Shown piece after piece: positions 1 through 6,016 of a stretch of 8,226 nt of DNA. How positions within the stretch are numbered: the first letter of the stretch is position 1; every line of letters starts with the position of its first letter. The translations under genes were made by a program, and so were the position numbers. The DNA is from Thermodesulfatator sp. (GTDB lineage Bacteria; Desulfobacterota; Thermodesulfobacteria; Thermodesulfobacteriales; Thermodesulfobacteriaceae). The stretch covers positions 1 through 8,226 of the forward strand of contig JALWWR010000198.1 of the NCBI GenBank assembly GCA_026993045.1. Direction: 5' to 3'. Below the pieces are notes generated by a model. That model was not told the origin of the DNA and did not search any database. It saw nothing but the letters and a program-made list of their open reading frames with translations.

Positions 1-1051
1 GAAGGAAAGCCTTACTCTCCGTCCGGAGGCCACGGCCGGGATGGTGCGGGCCTATATTGAACACGGGATGGCCTCCCGCCCTAAGCCTTTGCGTCTTTTC
101 ACCTTTGGTCCTATGTTTCGCCATGAACGCCCGCAAAAGGGGCGCCTGCGGCAGTTTCATCAACTGGATGTGGAGGTGTTCGGGGCGGCCTCGGCTGGCA
201 CAGACGCCGAGTTAGTGGCTATGGCTTTGGAGATCTTACTCCAGGGAGGAGCCCGAGATCTACGTTTAGAGGTGAATTCTTTGGGCTGTCCGGAGTGCCG
301 GGCCCCTTACCGGGAGGAACTTCGGTCATTCCTTACGGCCCGCAAAAATCGTTTATGTGAAGATTGTCAGCGCCGAGCAGAGCGCAACCCTTTGCGGGCC
401 TTAGATTGCAAAAAAGAGAGCTGCCAAAGGGAGTACCAAGAAGCCCCGGAGCTCTCAGAGTTTCTCTGTCCAGCCTGCAAGACCCATTTTGAAGCCTTTA
501 AGACCTATCTCTCCGAGAGTGGCTACGATTTTGTTATAAATCCCCGCTTGGTCCGGGGCTTGGATTATTATACCCGCACCATCTTTGAGATAAAGGCCTC
601 GGGGCTTGGGGCTCAGGATACGGTGGCCGCTGGGGGGCGCTACGACGGCTTAGTTTCAGCCTTAGGGGGGCCTGAGACCCCAGCGGTAGGTTTTGCCATC
701 GGCCTGGAACGCTGGCGGCTTTGTGCGGGGCTTCCGCCCTGGAAACCGGCCCCTCCGCTTTTGTTTCTAGCCCCTCTGGGGGATGAACCCCGAAAGGCCT
801 GTTATCTTATGGCTCAAAAGTTGAGGCAAAAGGGCCTAAAGGTCCTTTCAGATTATGAGGGCCGAAGTCTTAAGGCCCTTTTACGACAAGCGGACCGTCT
901 GGGGACCCGGTGGGTCCTTATTTTAGGGGATGAGGAGTGGAGGCGTCGGGAGGCCCAGTTGAAAGACCTCCAAAAGGGAGAACAGTACCCCATCCGATTT
1001 GAGGACCTGGGAGATCTGGTCAATCGCTTACTTATTGAATTCTTCTTTTAG
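1..1051 (+). CDS. hisS: Histidyl-tRNA synthetase (5'-truncated by window edge)
   Basis: Class II aminoacyl-tRNA synthetase that charges tRNA-His with histidine in the cytoplasm. The reading frame is open from base 2, so the gene begins before the window; about 349 residues are visible, and roughly 70 N-terminal residues (motif 1 region) are missing compared with the usual ~415-420. Visible landmarks are the LRPEATAG stretch just before base 41, motif 2 (FRHERPQKGRLRQFHQ, from about 116), the histidine-binding signature LVRGLDYYTRT (about 548-580), the AAGGRYDGL segment (about 626-652), the motif-3 GFAIGLER, and a C-terminal anticodon-binding domain. The insertion domain carries four cysteine pairs (CPEC, CEDC, CKKESC, CPAC) between about 287 and 480, as in a subset of bacterial HisRS, perhaps metal-binding (inference). 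The ATG at 41 is internal to motif 2's upstream strand and is not the true start. The next gene follows after 7 nt. Confidence 0.97.
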   Translation, partial: KESLTLRPEATAGMVRAYIEHGMASRPKPLRLFTFGPMFRHERPQKGRLRQFHQLDVEVFGAASAGTDAELVAMALEILLQGGARDLRLEVNSLGCPECRAPYREELRSFLTARKNRLCEDCQRRAERNPLRALDCKKESCQREYQEAPELSEFLCPACKTHFEAFKTYLSESGYDFVINPRLVRGLDYYTRTIFEIKASGLGAQDTVAAGGRYDGLVSALGGPETPAVGFAIGLERWRLCAGLPPWKPAPPLLFLAPLGDEPRKACYLMAQKLRQKGLKVLSDYEGRSLKALLRQADRLGTRWVLILGDEEWRRREAQLKDLQKGEQYPIRFEDLGDLVNRLLIEFFF

Positions 1052-1058
1052 TTAAGGC

Positions 1059-1784
1059 ATGGACCTTTCCGGACTGTTTCAGGCCTTAATCCTTCTGGGG
1101 GCTTCTTTTGTCCACGGTTTGGCGGGGTTCGCCTTTGCCCTTTTTGCGGTTCCCCTTTTAAGTCTCTGGCATCCCTTGCCTCAGTTGATCCCGGTGGTAG
1201 CCCTTTGGGGGTTTACCGTAAACTTGATCCTCTTCTGGGTCTTGCGGCGGAGCTTCCGCCTGCAGTCCATTGGAGGGCTTTTATTAGGGGCCGTGCCGGG
1301 AGTCTTTTTAGGCTCGGCCGCCCTGGGGCTCTTCCCGGAAAAGCTCCTACGATCGATCCTTTCTTTCACTCTGGGAGGCTATAGTCTCTGGAATCTTAAA
1401 GGGCCTTCGGAAAGGCTTCGGGTCTCTCCTCGCTGGGGGGTCCTTTTTGGTCTGTTGGCGGGGTTTTTAGGAGGGATGCTCAACACTCCTGGTCCGCCGG
1501 TAGTGGTCTACGTTACCTTGCTTAAGGGGCCTAAAGACCAAATAAAAAGCGCCCTTCAAGGAGGGCTCCTCTTCCTAGCCGCCCTCATGGCCCTCTCTCA
1601 CGGGCTTTATGGACGGTTCACCTGGGAGACCTTCAAATTTTATTTTTTCTATCTGCCGGTAATCCTTCTAGGGCTTTTTGGAGGGCAAAAAGTATATGGA
1701 AGGCTGGGAGACCGATCCTATTATCGGCTGCTCAATTTTTTCCTGCTTCTTTCCGCTCTAGCCGCTATTATCCGGCTCTTTTAG
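1059..1784 (+). CDS. TauE/SafE (TSUP) family membrane transporter
   Basis: Integral inner-membrane protein of 241 residues, close to the usual TSUP length, with about eight hydrophobic segments (near residues 5-33, 40-62, 72-92, 97-113, 126-155, 163-183, 190-208 and 221-240). Two half-repeats carry the family's glycine-rich signatures: GASFVHGLAGFAFALFAVPLL at the N-terminus and GLLAGFLGGMLNTPGPPVVVY at 131-151. Members move sulfite, sulfoacetate, thiosulfate or other small organic or sulfur anions; the substrate cannot be read from the sequence. The ATG lies 7 nt after the hisS stop and an in-frame TAA at 1053-1055 rules out an upstream start. The only SD-like stretch, AAGG at 1054-1057, is too close to the ATG, so translation may depend on coupling to hisS. 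Sulfur genes downstream make a sulfur-anion substrate plausible (inference). Confidence 0.85.
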   Translation: MDLSGLFQALILLGASFVHGLAGFAFALFAVPLLSLWHPLPQLIPVVALWGFTVNLILFWVLRRSFRLQSIGGLLLGAVPGVFLGSAALGLFPEKLLRSILSFTLGGYSLWNLKGPSERLRVSPRWGVLFGLLAGFLGGMLNTPGPPVVVYVTLLKGPKDQIKSALQGGLLFLAALMALSHGLYGRFTWETFKFYFFYLPVILLGLFGGQKVYGRLGDRSYYRLLNFFLLLSALAAIIRLF

Positions 1785-1795
1785 CCTTGCAGGCT
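1783..1795 (+). other. Small inverted repeat in the TSUP-CBS gap
   Basis: AGCCT-TGC-AGGCT forms a perfect 5-bp stem with a 3-nt loop, overlapping the stop codon of the TSUP gene. No T-run follows, so it is not a convincing intrinsic terminator. It may have no function. Confidence 0.2.
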
Positions 1796-1815
1796 TCCAG
1801 TTATCGGAATAGATT
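1787..1815 (+). promoter_or_regulatory. Weak candidate sigma70-type promoter before the CBS gene
   Basis: TTGCAG (1787-1792) and TAGATT (1810-1815) are spaced by 17 nt and match the -35 and -10 consensus at 3/6 and 4/6 positions. This is the only non-coding gap larger than 11 nt in the window, so it is the only place where an internal promoter could lie outside coding sequence. The match is weak and could be chance. Confidence 0.2.
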
Positions 1816-1829
1816 GGGGAAAGTCTCTT

Positions 1830-1835
1830 AAGGAG
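1830..1835 (+). promoter_or_regulatory. Ribosome binding site that supports a TTG start
   Basis: AAGGAG lies 9 nt before the TTG at 1845. It selects this non-ATG start for the CBS-domain gene; no in-frame ATG lies nearby except Met7. Confidence 0.75.
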
Positions 1836-1844
1836 TAAGCGGCC

Positions 1845-2441
1845 TTGAAGGTAAAACATTGGATGATCAAGGAAGTAGTGACGGTTTCCCCGGAAGATTC
1901 CTTAGAGAAGGCCCTTCAGCTCATGAAGCTCCATTCCATTCGGCATCTTCCAGTGGTGGAAGGGGAGAAACTGGTGGGATTGGTGACCGAAAGCAGTCTC
2001 AGGCAATACATGCAACCTCAAGAGCTGGATCGTCCCCTCAAAGAAGTGATGATCATTAACCCTTTGACTATATCTCCAGAGGCTACCATTGACGCGGCAG
2101 CCCAGATCATTTACCGCCACAAGATCGGAGGGCTGCCGGTGGTGGAAGAAAACCGCTTGGTGGGGATACTCACTATTACGGATATCTTAGAGGCCTTCAT
2201 CGAACTCATGGGTATCTTGAGGGCCAGCAGCCGTTTAGATGTGATCCCTAAGGAGCCCGAGGGTTTAGACGGGGTCTTGGAGATCATCCGGGGGTTTGGG
2301 GGGAAGGTGATCTCCATCGGTATGGACGTGAATCCCCAGGGCGAAAAAGTCTATTTCATCCGCTTGGAACGTATGCCTTTGGAACCGGTGGCTTCGGCTT
2401 TAGAGGTGGCCGGACACCGGGTAATCTCCGTGGTGGATTGA
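1845..2441 (+). CDS. CBS-domain pair with C-terminal ACT-like domain
   Basis: Cytoplasmic protein of 198 residues beginning at TTG, supported by AAGGAG 9 nt upstream. A tandem CBS pair (Bateman module) occupies residues about 1-56 (MKVKHWMIKEVVTVSPEDSL through LVGLVTESSLRQ) and 65-120 (VMIINPLTISPEATIDAA through LVGILTITDILEAF). A short linker leads to a 70-residue C-terminal region (129-198) with an alternating strand-helix pattern ending in GHRVISVVD, which resembles an ACT-type ligand-binding fold. CBS pairs usually bind adenine nucleotides or S-adenosyl compounds, and ACT domains often bind amino acids, so this is most likely a small-molecule sensor. The DUF39 gene starts 10 nt downstream. 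Methanogen DUF39 homocysteine enzymes carry CBS domains in the same polypeptide, so regulation of that enzyme is a reasonable inference. No DNA-binding domain is visible. Confidence 0.9.
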   Translation: MKVKHWMIKEVVTVSPEDSLEKALQLMKLHSIRHLPVVEGEKLVGLVTESSLRQYMQPQELDRPLKEVMIINPLTISPEATIDAAAQIIYRHKIGGLPVVEENRLVGILTITDILEAFIELMGILRASSRLDVIPKEPEGLDGVLEIIRGFGGKVISIGMDVNPQGEKVYFIRLERMPLEPVASALEVAGHRVISVVD

Positions 2442-2450
2442 GGAGGAGGT
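2441..2450 (+). promoter_or_regulatory. Strong ribosome binding site for the DUF39 gene
   Basis: AGGAGGAGGT overlaps the last base of the upstream stop codon and ends one base before the ATG at 2452. The AGGAGG at 2441-2446 gives a workable 5-nt spacing. It is the strongest SD in the window, suggesting high translation of this gene. Confidence 0.75.
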
Positions 2451-2451
2451 C

Positions 2452-3639
2452 ATGGGAGAATTCAAGGTCCGCAAAACCATAGACGAGATTAACGAAAAGA
2501 TTCGACGGGGCGAGGCGGTGGTGGTGAGGGCGGACGAGATGGTAAAGATCGTGCGGGAAGTGGGGCCAGAAGAAGCCGCCCGCGAAGTAGACGTGGTGAC
2601 TACGGGGACCTTCTCTCCCATGTGTTCTTCGGGGGCCTTTATCAATTTCGGGCACACCGTGCCCACTATTAAGGCCTACCGGGTGTGGTTGAACGGGGTC
2701 CCGGCTTACGCGGGGCTGGCGGCAGTGGACATCTATCTTGGAGCCACTGAACCCGTAGAAGACGACCCTCTGAACAAGGTCTTCCCGGGAGAGTTCCGCT
2801 ACGGCGGGGGCCATGTGATCCATGATCTCGTGGCCGGGAAGAAGGTCCACCTTCGAGCCCTCGCCTATGGGACCCACTGTTATCCTCGCAAGGAATACGA
2901 GGCCGAGATCACCCTGAAAGATCTTCCCTACGCCGTGCTTTGTAATCCCCGTAACGCCTATCAGAACTATAACTGCGCCATCAATCTTTCGGATAAGACT
3001 ATTTACACCTATATGGGGATCTTACGGCCTCGGGCGGCCAACGCCAACTACGCTACGGCTGGGGAGCTTTCGCCCCTTCTTAACGATCCTTATCTGAGGA
3101 CCATCGGGGTAGGGACCCGGATCTTTTTAGGGGGGGCTAAGGGGTATGTGATTTGGGCTGGGACTCAGCACAATCCCAAGGTCAAACGCACGGAAAAAGG
3201 GGCCCCTCTTACCCCTGGAGCGACCTTGATGGTTTTGGGGGATCTAAAAGAGATGGATCCCCGGTGGTTGATGGGAACTAGCCATCTGGGATACGGCTGC
3301 TCTTTAGCGGTGGGGTTAGGCATTCCTATTCCGATCTTAAATGAAGAGGTGGCCCGTTTCACGGGCCTGGGAGATGAAGATCTCTTCACCCAGGTGGTGG
3401 ATTACGCCTACGATTACCCCAACGGGATCAAGCGCAATTACGGCATCGTAAGCTACGCCGAGCTTAAGAGCGGAAAGATCAAAATCCTGGACAAAGAAGT
3501 CCCCACCGTGCCTATCTCCAGCTACGTGCGGGCCCAGGAAATTGCAGAGATCCTTAAACGCTGGATTAAACGGGGAGAGATGTTACTTACGGAGCCGGTT
3601 CAGGCCTTGCCCGGAAATGAACTCTTTCCGTTTCGCTAG
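2452..3639 (+). CDS. DUF39/COG1900 homocysteine biosynthesis protein (aspartate semialdehyde sulfurtransferase family)
   Basis: Protein of 395 residues recognised as the DUF39 family by TTGTFSPMCSSGAFINFGH (50-68), the GGGHVIHDLVAGKKVHLRA segment (118-136), THCYPRKEYE (141-150), NPRNAYQNYNCAINLS (165-180) and GGAKGYVIWAGTQHNP (227-242). In Methanosarcina, the family member MA1821 works with a NIL-ferredoxin partner, MA1822, to form homocysteine from L-aspartate semialdehyde and reduced sulfur, with conserved cysteines carrying the sulfur. Cys58 and Cys143 lie in the conserved motifs and are the likely equivalents; Cys164, Cys175 and Cys283 are also present. Unlike MA1821, this protein has no C-terminal CBS domains: it ends soon after the DUF39 core, and a CBS pair is encoded just upstream. 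No ferredoxin partner is visible here. The stop TAG shares its G with the GTG start of larE. The family is secure; the substrate is inferred from archaeal work. Confidence 0.92.
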   Translation: MGEFKVRKTIDEINEKIRRGEAVVVRADEMVKIVREVGPEEAAREVDVVTTGTFSPMCSSGAFINFGHTVPTIKAYRVWLNGVPAYAGLAAVDIYLGATEPVEDDPLNKVFPGEFRYGGGHVIHDLVAGKKVHLRALAYGTHCYPRKEYEAEITLKDLPYAVLCNPRNAYQNYNCAINLSDKTIYTYMGILRPRAANANYATAGELSPLLNDPYLRTIGVGTRIFLGGAKGYVIWAGTQHNPKVKRTEKGAPLTPGATLMVLGDLKEMDPRWLMGTSHLGYGCSLAVGLGIPIPILNEEVARFTGLGDEDLFTQVVDYAYDYPNGIKRNYGIVSYAELKSGKIKILDKEVPTVPISSYVRAQEIAEILKRWIKRGEMLLTEPVQALPGNELFPFR

Positions 3640-4409
3640 TGCTTAGCGTCAAACTCTCTCCGATTCTGGAAAGTTATACCCGGGTGGCGGTGGCCCTCTC
3701 CGGGGGAATAGATAGCAGTGTCCTTTTGCTGGCGGCGGTGGAAACTCTAGGGCCGGATCAGGTCTTGGCCTTTACAGCCACCGGGCCGGTCTTTCTTCCG
3801 GAAGATCTGGAACAGGCCCGTCGTCTGGCTCGAGACCTGGGGGTCTCTCATTGGGAGGTCCATTTTCCGGCCCTGGATCTCACGGCTTTTCGGGAAAATC
3901 CTCCTGATCGGTGTTACCATTGCAAAAAGACCCTCTTTCAGCTTTTTAAGACTTTAGCCCGTTCTCAGGGGTTTGAAATCCTTTGTGACGGCACCCAGGC
4001 CGACGATTTGAAAGAGGATCGGCCCGGGCTTAAGGCTTTAGAAGAACTGGGGGTGAGGAGTCCTCTGGCCGAAGCCGGGATAAGCAAAGCCGAGGTGCGA
4101 CGTTGGGCTCGGAAAAGGAGGCTTCCCGGGGCGGATCGGTCTCCTTCCCCTTGTCTAGCCACCCGTTTCCCTCCGGGGGAGCCGGTGCGGGAAGAGGCCT
4201 TGTTTTTGATCTATCAAGCCGAGCGGAGGCTCCGGGAGCACTTTGGGATCGAACCCCTAAGGGTGCGCTATCTTAGGGGAGAGGCTCGTTTGGAAGTGCC
4301 CCCTTCCAAATTGGGTCGTTTTTTTCGCCAGCGGACCAAGATCTTGGAACTCCTTAAAGGATTGGGGTTTCGCCGGATATCCCTAGATCTTAAGGGCTAT
4401 GGAGTATGA
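3639..4409 (+). CDS. larE: LarE-family ATP-dependent sulfur transferase (three-cysteine type)
   Basis: PP-loop ATP pyrophosphatase of 256 residues. The ATP-binding SGGIDSS is at 21-27, the family motif RCYHCKKTLF at 91-100, CDGTQADD at 116-123, and SPSPCLATRFP at 168-178. LarE proteins adenylate a carboxylate of the nickel-pincer nucleotide precursor and transfer sulfur to it. Single-cysteine forms sacrifice their own cysteine. Forms with three conserved cysteines, as described for Thermotoga maritima, hold a [4Fe-4S] cluster that delivers sulfur repeatedly. Here Cys92, Cys95 and Cys172 match the three-cysteine type. The GTG start overlaps the DUF39 stop (TAGTG), has no clear SD and follows an in-frame TGA at 3618-3620, so translation is probably coupled to DUF39. 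No larA, larB or larC is in the window. Its job could be lactate racemase cofactor synthesis or sulfur delivery to its coupled neighbour; the second is inference. Confidence 0.9.
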   Translation: MLSVKLSPILESYTRVAVALSGGIDSSVLLLAAVETLGPDQVLAFTATGPVFLPEDLEQARRLARDLGVSHWEVHFPALDLTAFRENPPDRCYHCKKTLFQLFKTLARSQGFEILCDGTQADDLKEDRPGLKALEELGVRSPLAEAGISKAEVRRWARKRRLPGADRSPSPCLATRFPPGEPVREEALFLIYQAERRLREHFGIEPLRVRYLRGEARLEVPPSKLGRFFRQRTKILELLKGLGFRRISLDLKGYGV

Positions 4410-5245
4410 AACGGATAGGCCTTCTTTTTCTCCTGGCGGTGGTCTTTTGGGGCTTTCCGGTCCAGGCCCAACGTCTGCTAATCCTGGCTGGGGCCGCCGT
4501 GAGGCCGCCTTTGGAAGAAGCGGCCCGGGCCTACGAAAAAGAGAGCGGGACTAAAGTGGATCTGGTCTTCGGAGGCTCCGGATACGTGCTCTCCCAGATG
4601 ATCCTTTCCCGACGGGGAGACCTCTATTTTCCGGGCTCTTCTGATTATATGGAAAGGGCCAAGGCCCAAGGGGTGGTCTTCCCCGAGACTGAACGTCGGG
4701 TGGCCTATCTGGTGCCAGCTATCATTGTGCCCAAGGGGAATCCCAAGGGAATTAAAGGTTTAAAGGACCTTCTGCGGCCGGGAATTAGGGTGGCCATCGC
4801 TAATCCGGAAGGGGTATGTGTAGGGGCCTATGCGGTGGAGATCATCGAACACGCCTTTAGCGAGGCTGAAAAGAAAGAGTTTCGGGCCCGGCTGGTGAAC
4901 TACACCCGAAGTTGTGCCGCCACCGCCATGGCGGTGATGTTAGGAAACGTGGACGCGGTTTTGGGGTGGCGAGTCTTTGCCTTCTGGGCCCCAGATAAGT
5001 TAGAAGTAGTGCCCCTTAAAAAGGAAGAGATTGTGCGAATAGGCTATCTCCCGGTGGCGGTGGCCAGGTTTGCCAGCCAGCCCAAGGAGGCCCAAAGATT
5101 TATCGCCTTTCTCCTCTCTCCCAAAGGGCGAGATATCTTTCGCCGTCACCATTACTTTGTGACCCCAGAGGAGGCCTGGGCCTATATCGGGGCCGTAAAA
5201 CCCATGGGGGGAATCTATCAAGTCCCCCCAAGTTGGAGCCCTTGA
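4406..5245 (+). CDS. modA: ModA-like periplasmic oxyanion-binding protein of an ABC importer
   Basis: Exported solute-binding protein of 279 residues. The N-terminus has a Lys-Arg pair, a hydrophobic core and a likely signal peptidase I site after VQA (residue 21); there is no lipobox cysteine. The mature start LLILAGAAVRPPLEEAARAYEKESG, then VDLVFGGSGYVLSQM (51-65), GDLYFPGSSDYM (71-82), IANPEGVCVGAYA (131-143) and GNVDAVLGWR (180-189), follow the ModA/type-II binding protein pattern. The sequence looks divergent from classical ModA, so molybdate, tungstate or a related oxyanion are all possible. Two cysteines (138 and 170) lie in the mature protein. The ATG overlaps the larE stop (ATGA), with AAGG at 4392-4395 about 10 nt upstream as SD. 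Permease and ATPase genes follow directly, forming a complete importer. Confidence 0.85.
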   Translation: MKRIGLLFLLAVVFWGFPVQAQRLLILAGAAVRPPLEEAARAYEKESGTKVDLVFGGSGYVLSQMILSRRGDLYFPGSSDYMERAKAQGVVFPETERRVAYLVPAIIVPKGNPKGIKGLKDLLRPGIRVAIANPEGVCVGAYAVEIIEHAFSEAEKKEFRARLVNYTRSCAATAMAVMLGNVDAVLGWRVFAFWAPDKLEVVPLKKEEIVRIGYLPVAVARFASQPKEAQRFIAFLLSPKGRDIFRRHHYFVTPEEAWAYIGAVKPMGGIYQVPPSWSP

Positions 5246-6012
5246 AGGTTAAAAATCTTTTTATCTTTACGGCTTTTCTGGTCTTCTTCCTCTATTTAGG
5301 TCTGGCTCTTTCTCTTTTTTATTTTTGGGATCTTTCCACCTTCTGGCAGGAACTCCGGAATCCCAGGACCTTATTTGCCTTGAAGCTGAGCCTCTTTTCA
5401 GCCACCGTGGTCACCCTGGCTGGTATCCTAGGAGGTCTTCCGGCGGCCTATGCCCTTTCCCGTTATTCTTTTCCGGGAAAGGCCTTGGTGGACCTTTTCT
5501 TAGAGCTCCCCTTGGTGGTTTCTCCGGCGGCCTTGGGGGCTATGATCTTAGTCTTTTTTCACCAGCCTGTGGGACAATTCCTGGTTCAGAAGGGCTTCAA
5601 TCCGGTCTTTACTTTAGGCGGCGTCCTTTTAGCCCAGGGGGTGACCTGCCTGGGATTAGCGGTGCGACTGCTTAAAGCGGTGATCGACGAGATTCCTATC
5701 CGATACGAAGAGATGGCTCGCACTCTGGGCTTGAGCCCAGGAAGGACCTTTTGGAAGGTGGTCCTGCCCCTTTCCCGCGGGGGGATCCTTTCGGCTGCTA
5801 TCTTGACCTGGGCCAAAGCCCTGGGCGAGTTCGGGGGCACCATAACCGTGGCTGGGACCATGCCCTTCCGAACCGAGACCTTACCTATTGCTATTTTTAT
5901 GCGTCTTTCGGTGGCTGATCTTTCCGGAGCGGTCACCCTTATAATTCTTCTTTTAGCCTTAGGCCTAGGAGGTTTGGTGGTGGTAAGGGTAGGAATCGGA
6001 AAGAGGTCTTGA
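5233..6012 (+). CDS. modB: ModB-like ABC transporter permease
   Basis: Inner-membrane permease subunit of 259 residues with about six hydrophobic segments (near 9-33, 50-76, 86-109, 126-148, 184-208 and 232-254). The ABC importer EAA loop, which docks on the ATPase, is seen at YEEMARTLGLSPGRTFWKVVLPL (158-180); ALGEFGGTITVAGTM (196-210) is typical of ModB/CysT-type permeases. The start is uncertain. TTG at 5233 is the outermost and gives a 13-nt overlap with modA but has no SD. TTG at 5242 overlaps the modA stop as TTGA, gives an N-terminus MKVKNLF, and has GGAG at 5235-5238 only 3 nt away. Function is inferred from the cluster: it forms the channel for the anion delivered by the upstream binding protein. 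The ATPase gene starts 4 nt after its stop. Confidence 0.9.
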   Translation: MEPLKVKNLFIFTAFLVFFLYLGLALSLFYFWDLSTFWQELRNPRTLFALKLSLFSATVVTLAGILGGLPAAYALSRYSFPGKALVDLFLELPLVVSPAALGAMILVFFHQPVGQFLVQKGFNPVFTLGGVLLAQGVTCLGLAVRLLKAVIDEIPIRYEEMARTLGLSPGRTFWKVVLPLSRGGILSAAILTWAKALGEFGGTITVAGTMPFRTETLPIAIFMRLSVADLSGAVTLIILLLALGLGGLVVVRVGIGKRS

Positions 6013-6016
6013 TTGA

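Noticed and set aside
1783..1795. Intrinsic terminator after the TSUP gene
   Set aside because: The stem is only 5 bp and no T-run follows.
1785..1844. A SAM, molybdenum cofactor or other riboswitch ahead of the sulfur genes
   Set aside because: Sixty nucleotides is too short for those aptamers and no conserved core was seen.
2356..2877. 173-codon open frame on the minus strand
   Set aside because: Lies opposite the well-supported CBS and DUF39 genes, is rich in Pro, His and Arg, and has no recognisable domain; an antisense shadow.
3639..4409. tRNA thiolation, NAD or GMP synthetase as the identity of the PP-loop protein
   Set aside because: The CYHCKK and SPSPCLATR motifs are specific to the LarE family.
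4406..5245. PstS phosphate-binding protein, suggested by the downstream phoU
   Set aside because: Length, motifs and the single-permease ABC layout fit the ModABC pattern; Pst systems have two permeases (PstC and PstA).
5586..5936. 116-codon minus-strand open frame opposite the permease gene
   Set aside because: Low-complexity basic composition and full overlap with conserved modB motifs.
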